Assembly (NCBI RefSeq): GCF_002286735.1
Contig: NZ_NRTA01000023.1
Span: forward strand, 1-64,000
Direction: 5' to 3'
DNA: 64,000 nt
Source: Leptolyngbya sp. BC1307
Lineage (GTDB): Bacteria; Cyanobacteriota; Cyanobacteriia; Phormidesmidales; Phormidesmidaceae
The position numbers and the translations under genes were made by a program. The notes under the pieces are model-generated. The model was not told the DNA's origin. It ran no database searches and worked only from the letters and a program-made list of their open reading frames with translations. Positions 19,027 through 27,596 of the stretch are shown here, piece by piece; the stretch's first letter is position 1; every line of letters begins with the position of its first letter.

Positions 19027-19536
19027 ATGAGTTTATTGCGTACGCTAGGGGCCAGAGCGCTGCTGGTTTCGGTGATGATATTACTGCTGGTCACTGGCAT
19101 GAGTGACCCTGCCTGGGCGCAGGACAACCGGGTGGACTATACCCTCACCAATCAGTCTGGCGCTGATTTTTCGGGCAAAGATCTCTCGGGCACCTCCTTT
19201 GCAGCGGCGGAAGTGCGCGATGCCAACTTTGCTGGGGCCGATATGAGCGGCACTATTTTAACCAAGGCGACGTTTATGCGTACCGATCTATCGAACGTCG
19301 ATTTTACAAAGACCTTTGCTGATCGGGTGATTTTTGATGGCTCTGATCTGACGAATGCGATCTTTATTGAGGCGATCGCTACCAGCAGTTCTTTCGCCAA
19401 TACTATAATTACCGGCGCAGACTTTTCTGATTCAATTTTGGATCGCTATCAGGTAAAGCAGATGTGCGATCGCGCGGCGGGTGTCAACCCAGTGACCGGC
19501 GTGGCTACTCGCGATAGCCTGGGCTGCCGGGACTAA
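19027..19536 (+). CDS. Pentapeptide-repeat protein, likely thylakoid lumen
   Basis: 169 residues. A signal peptide (about 1-32, hydrophobic core [16 protein letters not shown], cleavage after AWA) exports it. Then come about 14 A(D/N)LXX-type pentapeptides such as [13 protein letters not shown] and [13 protein letters not shown], forming a right-handed beta-helix. The end [20 protein letters not shown] with two cysteines matches lumenal pentapeptide proteins of the TL15/TL17 type. Function unknown. ATG 19027 is preferred over the TTG three bases before it. Confidence 0.8.
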   Translation: MSLLRTLGARALLVSVMILLLVTGMSDPAWAQDNRVDYTLTNQSGADFSGKDLSGTSFAAAEVRDANFAGADMSGTILTKATFMRTDLSNVDFTKTFADRVIFDGSDLTNAIFIEAIATSSSFANTIITGADFSDSILDRYQVKQMCDRAAGVNPVTGVATRDSLGCRD

Positions 19537-19554
19537 TACATGAGCAAAGGAGGG

Positions 19555-19977
19555 CTACAGCTTACGCTCTATTGTCTCAGTCAGCTGCTGCATCGTCAGA
19601 TCTAGCTTTTCAGTCGGTGTGGGCTCAGCCACGACTTCTTCTTTGCGCTTAAAGCGCTCAAACAGGCGCACGAGTAAGAACAGCACAAAGCCAATCACCA
19701 CAAAGTTAATCACTGCCGCTAGAAAAGTTCCGTATTTGATGCCCCCAGCTGACAGCTCAGCAATGTTCTCCGCACCAGCTGCCTTCAAGGCTGGATTTAG
19801 AAGAATAGGGGTGATGATATCTTCGATGAAAGAAGTGACGACTGCCCCAAAAGCAGCCCCAATCACAACGGCAACTGCCAGGTCTACAACGTTGCCGCGC
19901 ATCAAAAATGCTTTAAAGCCGTAGGCGAAACTGCTGACGGAGCTGATCGCTCTAGCTCTGGTCTGTCGGTTGGCCAT
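19555..19977 (-). CDS. mscL: Large-conductance mechanosensitive channel MscL
   Basis: 140 residues. The first helix carries FLMRGNVVDLAVAVVIGAAF, with the pore-lining small residues, then SFIEDIITPIL, a periplasmic loop and the second helix FLAAVINFVVIGFVLFLLVR, ending in a charged cytoplasmic helix. It opens under membrane tension to release solutes in hypo-osmotic shock. The N-terminus is about 20 residues longer than in E. coli. Convergent with the pentapeptide gene and divergent from rdgB. Confidence 0.96.
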   Translation of the reverse strand: MANRQTRARAISSVSSFAYGFKAFLMRGNVVDLAVAVVIGAAFGAVVTSFIEDIITPILLNPALKAAGAENIAELSAGGIKYGTFLAAVINFVVIGFVLFLLVRLFERFKRKEEVVAEPTPTEKLDLTMQQLTETIERKL

Positions 19978-20054
19978 TTTGGAACGCCTAATTTATAGAA
20001 CTGGACTGAATGCCGTCAGAATATCAGTATTCTCTGGGCGTTCCAAGCGTTTTT

Positions 20055-20102
20055 GTTGCTCAGACCAGTCGATACTCTGCGACCATGACTGGTCTGAGCA
20101 AC
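20055..20102. other. 16-bp perfect inverted repeat between mscL and rdgB
   Basis: GTTGCTCAGACCAGTC (20055-20070) is repeated inverted at 20087-20102 around a 16-nt spacer. It lies in the shared 5' region of two divergent genes, so it is not a terminator for either. It could be an operator, a structured leader or a short mobile palindrome. Confidence 0.7.
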
Positions 20103-20170
20103 TGCCGTCTGTATTCTCAAGCGGCTACCTGAGACCTTTACAATTAAAAAGTGATTTAACGACCTAGTTT

Positions 20171-20752
20171 ATGGCCACTGTTGTCGTCGCGACGGGCAAT
20201 CCGGGCAAGCTGACCGAACTCAAAGACTATCTGCAGACGCTGGACTGGACACTAGCGCTCAAGCCGCAGGATTTGGAAGTAGAAGAAACGGGTAAAACGT
20301 TTATCGAGAACGCCCGGATGAAAGCTTCGGAAGTGGCGATCGCAACTCAAAACTGGGCGATCGCCGATGACTCTGGCCTCTCAGTCATGGCGCTAGGCGG
20401 TGCACCGGGCGTATACTCAGCCCGCTACGGTCACAGCGACGCCGACCGCATTAATCGGGTGCTCAGAGAGCTAGGCGATGAGCCCGACCGCCGAGCAGAA
20501 TTTGTCTGTGCCATTGCCCTCGCCCGCCCAGACGGCACCATCGCCCTTGAAACAGAGGGCCGCTGCCCCGGCGCAATTCTCACCGCCGGACAGGGTGTGG
20601 GTGGCTTTGGCTACGACCCCATTTTCTATGTGCGCTCTCAGGGTAAAACCTTTGCCGAAATGACCCCGACCGAAAAAGAAAAATACAGTCACCGGGGCAT
20701 TGCCTTTGAGCAGCTCCTGCCCGCTCTCAAGCAGTTAGAGATGGACATCTAG
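20171..20752 (+). CDS. rdgB: RdgB/HAM1 family XTP/dITP diphosphatase
   Basis: A 193-residue house-cleaning pyrophosphatase that hydrolyses dITP, XTP and similar deaminated purine nucleotides. Marks: VVATGNPGKLTEL at the N-terminus (substrate loop), ETGKTFIENARMKA, ADDSGLSVMALGGAPGVYSA with the catalytic Asp near 70, GFGYDPIF near 150 and SHRGIAFEQL at the end. Complete. Confidence 0.95.
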   Translation: MATVVVATGNPGKLTELKDYLQTLDWTLALKPQDLEVEETGKTFIENARMKASEVAIATQNWAIADDSGLSVMALGGAPGVYSARYGHSDADRINRVLRELGDEPDRRAEFVCAIALARPDGTIALETEGRCPGAILTAGQGVGGFGYDPIFYVRSQGKTFAEMTPTEKEKYSHRGIAFEQLLPALKQLEMDI

Positions 20753-20794
20753 AGATACGCCAGTCATGACATACCCGGCAGTCAGCTCTACTAC

Positions 20795-20824
20795 AAAAGG
20801 CCACCTCATAAATGAAGTGACCTT
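20795..20824 (-). terminator. Intrinsic terminator of psbY
   Basis: On the minus strand AAGGTCAC and GTGGCCTT pair (one G-U) and are followed by a U-run. It lies about 75 nt after the psbY stop and also closes the rdgB side. Confidence 0.6.
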
Positions 20825-20897
20825 GTGAGATGATCCCTATGACTAGCCCTGATCGTGCCAGTCGTCAGACCGCTTTCAGACCGCTTAAATAGACAGG

Positions 20898-21029
20898 CTA
20901 GACGGCGTTGTTTTTGTTTAACAGATCTTGAACCTGACCTAGAGCGGCTCTGAAGATATTAAACCCTGCCCAGCTCGCAGCGATTAGCACTGGCGATAAC
21001 ACAGCCACAACACGAAAATCCAAGTCCAT
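20898..21029 (-). CDS. psbY: Photosystem II protein PsbY
   Basis: A 43-residue single-span protein, below the usual gene-finder limit: [20 protein letters not shown], then [20 protein letters not shown]. This is the pattern of cyanobacterial PsbY: a short acidic start, DxRVxxVLxPVLIAAxWAxFNI, and a stromal RAALGQ tail. PsbY sits at the edge of photosystem II next to cytochrome b559. AGAGAGGG lies about 8 nt before the ATG. It has its own terminator, so it is monocistronic, and it is divergent from the SDR gene. Confidence 0.88.
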   Translation of the reverse strand: MDLDFRVVAVLSPVLIAASWAGFNIFRAALGQVQDLLNKNNAV

Positions 21030-21185
21030 TTTTAGCCCTCTCTGTAAAAGTCTGCTTAAAAGGTTGTAACAATCCTCTCATATAATCTACACCATTCCTC
21101 ATAAAACAGGCCAAGCTCGAAATTTTTAAACACTGTATTCAAAATAACCGCTGCTCATATCCTTACCCCTCGTGACCCTAAGCTG

Positions 21186-21935
21186 ATGACAGACACCCCC
21201 TCTAGACCTGTGGCAATCGTGACTGGAGCCTCTAGCGGCATTGGACTAGCGATCGCCCGACGCTTGGCGGCTGCCGGGTACGATTTGGCCATTTGTGCCC
21301 GCCGTCAGGATCGCCTCTCAGAAGCCGCTGAGACCTTGCGCCGTCAGGATATTGACGTGCTCGCTCAGACCGTAGACCTGCGGGATGAGGCTCAGATCTT
21401 GAGCTTTTTTGCCGCTGTAAAGGGCCGCTGGGGCCGCTTAGATGCGCTGATTAACAATGCTGGGCTCGGCTATAAAGAGCCGCTAATGACCGGCAGCACC
21501 GCCGCCTGGCGGGAAATACTCGATGTGAATGTGCTGGCTCTGTGCATTTGCACGCGCGAAGCGGTCACCCTGATGCAGCCTGCGGGCACGGGTCATATTT
21601 TGCATGTCAGTTCGATGTCGGGGCACCGGGTACCGGCGATCGCGGGCATTTATTCAGCCACTAAGTTTGCCGTGCGATCGCTTACAGAAACGCTGCGCCG
21701 AGAGCTACGCGCCGCCGATAGCCGCATTCGCATCTCGTCTATTAGCCCCGGCATTGTCGAAACCGAATTTGCGCAGAAATATCATCAGAGCGCTGAAAAA
21801 GCTCAAGCAACCTACAGCCAGTTTCCAGTGCTGCAGGCGGTTGATGTTGCTAATGCTGTGGCCTACGTGCTCAGTCAGCCCGACTATGTAGAAATCAACG
21901 ACATCCTCATCCGCCCCACTCAGCAGACCAGCTAA
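21186..21935 (+). CDS. Short-chain dehydrogenase/reductase
   Basis: A 249-residue classical SDR. The NADP(H) loop TGASSGIG is near 14-21, with ARRQDR after beta2 suggesting NADPH preference; NNAG is near 95; the catalytic Ser (VSSMSGH) and YSATKFAV (Tyr-Lys) follow near 145-165; then SPGIVETEF. The pattern is that of YdfG-like 3-hydroxy acid/serine dehydrogenases, but substrate cannot be read from sequence. Alone, upstream of convergent ftrV. Confidence 0.85.
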   Translation: MTDTPSRPVAIVTGASSGIGLAIARRLAAAGYDLAICARRQDRLSEAAETLRRQDIDVLAQTVDLRDEAQILSFFAAVKGRWGRLDALINNAGLGYKEPLMTGSTAAWREILDVNVLALCICTREAVTLMQPAGTGHILHVSSMSGHRVPAIAGIYSATKFAVRSLTETLRRELRAADSRIRISSISPGIVETEFAQKYHQSAEKAQATYSQFPVLQAVDVANAVAYVLSQPDYVEINDILIRPTQQTS

Positions 21936-21972
21936 TCCTGCTCGTGCTCAACGCCTAGCCCACCACTTATGC

Positions 21973-22212
21973 CTAGCCCACCAGTTCTAGCTCATCTTCG
22001 TGCAGGTGCGCCTTAAACGGACGCTTGGCCCCTTCCACTTCAAATGCGGTCACAATTTTGTAGTTAGGGCTGATCGGTCTACCTTTCCAATCGGAAAGAA
22101 TGGCGGCAACGGTACCTTCCATGCCTTCGACATTGTGAGGCTGGTTACGGTGTTTGGGATGATTAAACAGCGTCAGGGGAGATTTGATGCGAACGCGATC
22201 GCCAACTTTCAT
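21973..22212 (-). CDS. ftrV: Ferredoxin-thioredoxin reductase, variable chain
   Basis: 79 residues from ATG 22212 (MKVGDRVRIKSPL); a TTG 12 bases upstream is less likely. The small SH3-like barrel shows the family sequence VYHHP-like LFNHPKHRNQPHNVEGMEGT, then DWKGRPISPNYKIVTAFEVE and FKAHLHEDELELV. It forms the heterodimer with the catalytic 4Fe-4S subunit FtrC, which passes electrons from photosynthetic ferredoxin to thioredoxins. ftrC is not in this window, as is usual in cyanobacteria. Confidence 0.92.
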   Translation of the reverse strand: MKVGDRVRIKSPLTLFNHPKHRNQPHNVEGMEGTVAAILSDWKGRPISPNYKIVTAFEVEGAKRPFKAHLHEDELELVG

Positions 22213-22379
22213 GAGAGATATCAACAGAAGCTACAGGTCAAAAGCGCTTGAGAACTTAGGGCATTGTCCAAATTTAAGAGGGCAGCGCCCTCTACAAGCC
22301 TGCTTTATCGGGTGAAATCTATTCTCTCACAGCAGCGGACGTTCTCCGGTTGAGCCCAGATGATGAGTTCAGCGAACGG

Positions 22380-24329
22380 CTATGTAGACCCTTCGCTCTC
22401 AGAGGCATCGGGCTCAGGCGCATCGGGTAGCGCTGGCTGATCTTCAGGCAGCGGTGGCTCTGACTTTAAGGGTTCAAAAGTACGCCACAGCAGCCAGCCA
22501 ATCGCGCCAATCGCGCCCAGCACAGCCACCGCCAAAAGCGCTGTGATCAGCTTTCGACCCACTGAGCGCTTGCCTGCTGGCGGCGTCTCAACAGCGGCCA
22601 TTTCTTCTGCGGTCAGAGGCGTATCGTCATCTTCAGTTTCGCCATAGAGCAGCGCCCTAGAAGCGGCGGTCATTTCTGCAAACGGCTGGGGCGGGACGCC
22701 CCCGGCGGGCCGTCCGCCCTCTAGCTGCGGCATGGCCTCCCTTCCCAGTCTGGTGCTGCTCTCGTCGCCGGTCGCCGCGCCGGGTTCAGCCATTTCTTTG
22801 GGCAGGTAAACATTTACCAGCACCACGGCCACGTTGTCATGGCCGTTTTTTTGGTTGGCCAGCTCTATCCAGGCATCTACGGCAGCTTCAAGCGGCACAA
22901 TCTGCTGCACAATCAGCCCAATATAGTTGGCCCAAGATGCCTCTACCTGATGATTATCACTGAGGCCATCTGAGCACAGCAGTAAGACGCCATCAGAGTC
23001 AAACAAAAAGCGCTGAGTGTGTGGGCGCAGCTGGTCGAATTCGCGCAGGCCCAGGGCTTGGGTGAGCGCGCTGGCATCGGACCGCTGCAAAGCTTGGGCG
23101 TAAAAGCTGTGACCGGCGCTGACTTCTCGGCCCGCGATGTCATCATCGACGGTGAGTAGCTGGCAGTGTTTGGGCGTAATCCAGTAGGCCCGGCTATCGC
23201 CGATGTGAGTGAGGTAAAGCTCATTGACTTCTGCAGGGCCAGCGGGGGTGTCAATCCGCTGCGGCAAAATCAGCGCCATCACCAGTGTTGTTCCCATGCG
23301 CTGGCGGTCGGCGCGGCCTTGCTGATCGTTTTGCTGCGCGACTAGATTATTAGCCACTCGGATGGCCGCTTCAATCTGATCGATGACGACTCGCGGAGGA
23401 ATGGCTTGCTCTTGTTCCATCGCTTCGGTGAGCAGACTGCGGAGCTGGAGCTGGAGCGATCGCACCACCATTTGACTGGCCACTTCACCACCCGCATGGC
23501 CGCCTACCCCATCGCAGACAATCGCCAGCCGAGGCAGCAGCGGTAGATCAGCAGCGCTCGTGCGCTTTAGCTCTATGCGGCTGGGGTAGCAGGCATCTTC
23601 GTTGCGAGGTTTTTTAGGTCCAGTGCTAGTTGCGCCCGCAATCTGAAACTCAATGGCCGCGCCTGCGGCTGCTTGCAGTAGCTGCTCATTGATCTGCGCT
23701 TTAATCGCTGTCAGGTCAGGCTCATCCGCCTGTAACATTTCGCAGACAGACACTAGCAGCTCGGCCACAGCGGGTTTGGCACCGGGTAGATAGTAGCGCT
23801 GCCACGTCAAGCCCAGCTCGCTCAAAGGCGGATCACCCGGGTTGACCGATAGCCCGATCAGGCGCACTCGCCACGCCTCAACCCGGATATTGCTTTTTTT
23901 CAGCAGGCTGGCGGCAGCTCCAAAACTTTTCAGGGGCTCCCATAGGCCAACCATTTGCCAGAGCCAATAGAGCTGACGAAAGGCGGAGGCTTCCGGCCAG
24001 ACTTTGCCAATGACGGGCATTAGCTGGCCCTGGTGGTTAACCGGCACATTGCTAAGCAGCAGCACTGCTTCCCCTGATGCCTGGTGACAGATGCCATAGA
24101 CACCCGGCAAATTGAGCTGGTAAGCATAGGCTTTGAGGTAGGGCAACGCAAAGTTAGGCACCGGATCGGGCGCTTTGGGCGGCTGCTCGGGCTGGGTGTC
24201 GAGCCAGATAGAGGGGCCTACCACCTGATAGCGACCGTCAACGCGATCGCCAATCGGAATTTTGTTGGTGCCATGACCCAAGGCCCAAACGTACTGTCTG
24301 AAGGGATATTTGCTCTCTTCGCCGTTCAT
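22380..24329 (-). CDS. Membrane-anchored PP2C-type Ser/Thr protein phosphatase
   Basis: 649 residues. The N-terminal 230 have no domain I know, with several Trp/Tyr-rich stretches. The PPM catalytic core follows: STGPKKPRNEDA near 240, IVCDGVGGHAGGEVAS near 272 with metal-binding Asp-Gly, THIGDSRAYWI near 380, LLCSDGLSDNHQ near 445 and GHDNVAVVLV near 500. After an acidic, Pro-rich linker comes one membrane helix (about 590-612, LLAVAVLGAIGAIGWLLW) and a short acidic tail outside. So the phosphatase faces the cytoplasm. Its partner kinase may be elsewhere, for example the SH3 kinase further on. Confidence 0.88.
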   Translation of the reverse strand: MNGEESKYPFRQYVWALGHGTNKIPIGDRVDGRYQVVGPSIWLDTQPEQPPKAPDPVPNFALPYLKAYAYQLNLPGVYGICHQASGEAVLLLSNVPVNHQGQLMPVIGKVWPEASAFRQLYWLWQMVGLWEPLKSFGAAASLLKKSNIRVEAWRVRLIGLSVNPGDPPLSELGLTWQRYYLPGAKPAVAELLVSVCEMLQADEPDLTAIKAQINEQLLQAAAGAAIEFQIAGATSTGPKKPRNEDACYPSRIELKRTSAADLPLLPRLAIVCDGVGGHAGGEVASQMVVRSLQLQLRSLLTEAMEQEQAIPPRVVIDQIEAAIRVANNLVAQQNDQQGRADRQRMGTTLVMALILPQRIDTPAGPAEVNELYLTHIGDSRAYWITPKHCQLLTVDDDIAGREVSAGHSFYAQALQRSDASALTQALGLREFDQLRPHTQRFLFDSDGVLLLCSDGLSDNHQVEASWANYIGLIVQQIVPLEAAVDAWIELANQKNGHDNVAVVLVNVYLPKEMAEPGAATGDESSTRLGREAMPQLEGGRPAGGVPPQPFAEMTAASRALLYGETEDDDTPLTAEEMAAVETPPAGKRSVGRKLITALLAVAVLGAIGAIGWLLWRTFEPLKSEPPLPEDQPALPDAPEPDASESEGST

Positions 24330-24730
24330 AGAGGAGGACTGCCCGGGGGCGAGTGCCGTTAATTTAGGTCAATGGTAAGGGAAAAGGGATTGAGCGCAAA
24401 TAAATTTGGTGCGATTGAGACAAGGTGGCCGCTATAGCGTTGGTCACTTTGTTGAGGTCCATCACACCGGCTGAAAGCCTTATGTTGCAACGAGCAAAGT
24501 GACTCGCGGTTCCCGAATGCACCCGGAAACCGCTATGTTTTCCTGCAAATCACCTTCGTTAGAGGCCTACTCGCCTCGCCGCTGCCAAAAATTAGTAGCC
24601 GATCATCTGATCGCCTCTCTCGGGAGTAAAGTTCCATTTCTGGTACGTCAACACTGATCAGTCTGCTGGATTAGGCTATGGATAGAATGACTTATAACGA
24701 CCTCTGGGCGACAAGCCCACGCACCCCCCT
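24330..24730. other. Intergenic region with repeat and hairpin
   Basis: No gene seen. It contains copy 2 of a 19-bp repeat (TATAGCGTTGGTCACTTTG, 24433-24451). An oppositely oriented related end, CAAAGTGAC at 24495-24503, follows, and then a 10-bp imperfect hairpin GCGGTTCCCG/CGGAAACCGC (24506-24533). The arrangement looks like a small palindromic, possibly non-autonomous, element. Confidence 0.55.
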
Positions 24731-25153
24731 ATGAACGCCGCCTTGCTATGGGTAATCATTGGCGCAGTGCTCTGCGCAATGGAAATACTGCTGCCGACTG
24801 CCTTTATTGAGTCAGCCCTGGGAGTGAGCGCGTTTATAGTGGCGCTGCTAACGACGGTAGTACCCAGCCTAAACTACCAGATTGCGCTGTGGATGCTGCT
24901 TTCGGTTGTAATTTTTTGGGCGCTCAAGCGGTTTATTCCCAACCGCACCGCTCCCGCCCTGCGAGACGCGACCGAAGCGAGAACCACCACCGCCATTCCG
25001 CCAGGGCAGTCAGGCAGAGTCATCTACGAAGGCAACTCATGGCAGGCACGCTGTAGCGATGACCAGGTCTCCATCGATCCTGATCAGGAGGTCTTTGTCG
25101 TCGAGCGACAGGGCAACACGCTAATTGTGATTCCTTTGGCTACCCTGCGGTGA
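24731..25153 (+). CDS. NfeD-like membrane protein
   Basis: 140 residues: three membrane helices (about 4-22, 27-44, 50-70) then a small OB-fold domain (PPGQSGRVIYEGNSWQARCS, then VDP-like SIDPDQEVFVVERQGNTLIV). This is the short NfeD/YbbK form that partners with SPFH proteins, and an SPFH gene follows 91 nt downstream on the same strand. The pair is thought to organise membrane microdomains; no protease domain is present. Confidence 0.88.
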   Translation: MNAALLWVIIGAVLCAMEILLPTAFIESALGVSAFIVALLTTVVPSLNYQIALWMLLSVVIFWALKRFIPNRTAPALRDATEARTTTAIPPGQSGRVIYEGNSWQARCSDDQVSIDPDQEVFVVERQGNTLIVIPLATLR

Positions 25154-25244
25154 ATCTGATCGCCCCTTGCCCACGTTACAGCAGACCACCACACGCTAGA
25201 CCACCACACGCTAAAACACCACTTATACAGGAACTAATATCTCA

Positions 25245-26213
25245 ATGAACCCCTTTGCACTGCTAATTATGTTGGCACTCGGCGGTGGCGTTGCCGCTAA
25301 TTCCATTCGCATTATCAACCAGGGCGACGAAGCGCTGGTTGAAACCCTGGGGCGCTATAACGGCAAAAAGCTCAAGCCCGGCCTTAACTTCACCGTCCCC
25401 TTTGTAGATCGCATGGTTTACAAGCAAACCATCCGCGAAAAAGTGCTCGATGTGCCTCCTCAGCAGTGCATTACTCGTGATAATGTCTCCATCAGCGTCG
25501 ATGCCGTTGTTTACTGGCGCATTGTCGATCTAGAAAAAGCCTATTACAAGGTAGAGAGTCTGCAGGCGGCGATGGTCAATCTGATACTTACCCAAATTCG
25601 CTCTGAAATGGGCCAGCTCGAACTCGACGAGACCTTCACGGCCCGCGCCGAAATCAATGAACTGCTGCTACGTGAGCTAGATATTTCTACCGATCCGTGG
25701 GGGGTAAAAGTCACCCGCGTCGAGCTACGCGACATTGCCCCTTCTAAAGCTGTGCAAGACTCAATGGAGCTGCAGATGACCGCCGAGCGGAAAAAGCGAG
25801 CCAGCGTCCTCACCTCTGAGGGTGAACGCGATTCGGCCATCAATTCAGCTCGGGGCCGGGCCGAATCTGCCGTGCTCGACGCCGAAGCGCGACAAAAATC
25901 CGTGATTTTAGACGCCGAAGCTGAGCAAAAAACCATCGTGCTGCGCGCTCAGGCCCACCGGCAAGAGCATGTTTTGCGCGCTCAAGCCACAGCAGAAGCG
26001 GTAGAGGTGCTAGCTCAAAAGATCAAGACTGACCCTAACGCTCGTGAAGCCTTGCAGTTCATATTGGCCCAAGAATATTTAGCGATGGGCCGTCAGATTG
26101 GCGAGAGCGAGAGTAGCAAAGTTATGTTCCTCGATCCGCGTAGCATTCCGGGTGCCCTGGAGAGTATGAAATCCATCGTAGGCGAGGAGGCCGACAACCA
26201 ACGCCTGGGCTAG
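25245..26213 (+). CDS. SPFH (stomatin/prohibitin) domain protein
   Basis: 322 residues. An N-terminal hairpin or single hydrophobic segment (about 2-20) anchors it; the SPFH domain starts [20 protein letters not shown] and includes [20 protein letters not shown] and [13 protein letters not shown]. The following helix has four similar Ala/Glu/Gln-rich units ([20 protein letters not shown] and on), a coiled coil used for oligomerisation. Close to the QmcA/stomatin type that pairs with NfeD, as here. The stop overlaps the convergent cupin gene by 4 nt. Confidence 0.9.
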   Translation: MNPFALLIMLALGGGVAANSIRIINQGDEALVETLGRYNGKKLKPGLNFTVPFVDRMVYKQTIREKVLDVPPQQCITRDNVSISVDAVVYWRIVDLEKAYYKVESLQAAMVNLILTQIRSEMGQLELDETFTARAEINELLLRELDISTDPWGVKVTRVELRDIAPSKAVQDSMELQMTAERKKRASVLTSEGERDSAINSARGRAESAVLDAEARQKSVILDAEAEQKTIVLRAQAHRQEHVLRAQATAEAVEVLAQKIKTDPNAREALQFILAQEYLAMGRQIGESESSKVMFLDPRSIPGALESMKSIVGEEADNQRLG

Positions 26214-26572
26214 ACCCACACATCGTTCGCTGCCGTGAATTCGCTATCGGTCTCGCCTGTATTCACCACGCCACGAGGCTCGATTAACATAGCTTGACAC
26301 TCACTCTCCGCGTGAGGACGGTGCTCCACACCTTTCGTAATAACAACCATCTCACCTTTCGTAAGGGTAACGGTACGGTCGCGAAACTCAATTTTCATTT
26401 CGCCTGCTATCACCAAAAATACCTCGTCTGTATCAGCATGATCGTGCCAGACAAAATTCCCTTGAAGTTTCACCAGTTTGAACTGGTAGTCATTCATCTC
26501 GGCCACCACTTTCGGTGACCAGTGATCAGAAAACTTAGCAAACTTTTGTGCGAGATTAATTGCGTCAGCCAT
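26210..26572 (-). CDS. Cupin domain protein
   Basis: A 120-residue single-domain cupin. Motif 1 is [20 protein letters not shown] with metal-binding His/Glu, and motif 2 is [10 protein letters not shown] near 85. I preferred ATG 26572 ([11 protein letters not shown]) because homologues of this type start there; an ATG at 26602 would add ten residues. Substrate unknown; related small cupins are often annotated as mannose-6-phosphate isomerase-like but that is not demonstrated. Confidence 0.82.
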   Translation of the reverse strand: MADAINLAQKFAKFSDHWSPKVVAEMNDYQFKLVKLQGNFVWHDHADTDEVFLVIAGEMKIEFRDRTVTLTKGEMVVITKGVEHRPHAESECQAMLIEPRGVVNTGETDSEFTAANDVWV

Positions 26573-26684
26573 TCTTTGAGTTCTACCAAAAGCACCATCC
26601 ATAGCTTACTTTTCAGCTTCGCGAAGTGGTGCCGAAGAACTGAGCGGCAGAGGTGCTTGGGTGATTGCACGGCAGATCTGTTAG

Positions 26685-27494
26685 CTACCTGAGAGTATGC
26701 AGCCGACTATCGCGAATCTGCACGATGGGGTAGCTGAGCTGGCGCACCATGACTTCGTCGTGGGTGGTGATGACGACCGAAATGCCGATGCTGTTTAGCT
26801 TGCGCAAAATATTGATCACTTGGCGGGCGTTGTCGCTGTCGAGGTTGCCGGTGGGTTCGTCGGCTAAGAGTAAGGGCGGGGTACCGACGACGGCGCGGGC
26901 AATGCTGGCCCTCTGCTGCTCGCCGCCCGAGAGCTGAGCGGGAAATCGGTCGGCTTTGTCTTGCAGGCCAACCATTTTTAGGGCAACGGGCAGACGGCGG
27001 TTGATTTCTTTGCGGCTGTAGCCCTGCGCGTGCAGCACAAAGGCCACATTCTCGGCGACGGTGCGGCGCGGGATTAGCTTGTAGTCTTGAAAGACGACAC
27101 CGATGCGACGGCGCAGCATGGCTAAGCGATCGCCCCGTAGCTGAGTAATATCCTGACCATTGATACAGATGCTGCCTGCAGTCGGGTTTTCCTCGCCGTA
27201 GAGCATCTTGAGCAGCGTCGATTTGCCTGCACCTGACGGGCCGGTGACAAAGAGAAAGCTGCCCCGTTTTACGGTAAGAGTGATATCAAGTAAAGCCGGG
27301 GTGCCATTGGCGTAAGTTTTGCTGACGCGATTGAGCGCAATGATCGGTACGGCTGCGTTTGGCTGTGGCGATCGCCCTTCGGTGAGCGCAGTCTCAGCGG
27401 TGATCACAGCAGGCGCTGCTACCTGGAAAGCACCGACTGGACCGACGGCTGGAGACGGCTGAACTTTAGGCTTACGCGAGAGAATAGAAACCAT
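26685..27494 (-). CDS. ftsE: Cell division ATP-binding protein FtsE
   Basis: An ABC ATPase with Walker A TGPSGAGKSTLL near 85, Q-loop VVFQDYKLIPRRTV near 135, signature LSGGEQQR near 190, Walker B LLLADEPTGNLD near 207 and H-loop TTHDE. The HIDDEN-like FtsE marks PRRTVAENVAFVL and DEPTGNLDSD separate it from other exporters. With FtsX it controls peptidoglycan hydrolases at the septum. A 50-residue Ala/Pro-rich N-terminal extension precedes the domain, which is unusual. No ftsX lies next to it. Confidence 0.9.
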   Translation of the reverse strand: MVSILSRKPKVQPSPAVGPVGAFQVAAPAVITAETALTEGRSPQPNAAVPIIALNRVSKTYANGTPALLDITLTVKRGSFLFVTGPSGAGKSTLLKMLYGEENPTAGSICINGQDITQLRGDRLAMLRRRIGVVFQDYKLIPRRTVAENVAFVLHAQGYSRKEINRRLPVALKMVGLQDKADRFPAQLSGGEQQRASIARAVVGTPPLLLADEPTGNLDSDNARQVINILRKLNSIGISVVITTHDEVMVRQLSYPIVQIRDSRLHTLR

Positions 27495-27596
27495 AGCGGG
27501 AATGACTCGGGGAATAAAGTCCGAAGGGGGATCGCACTAAATTCAAGGTTCCCTAAATCAGCCACCGTTGATAGTTCGGCTAAGAATTGCTGATGC

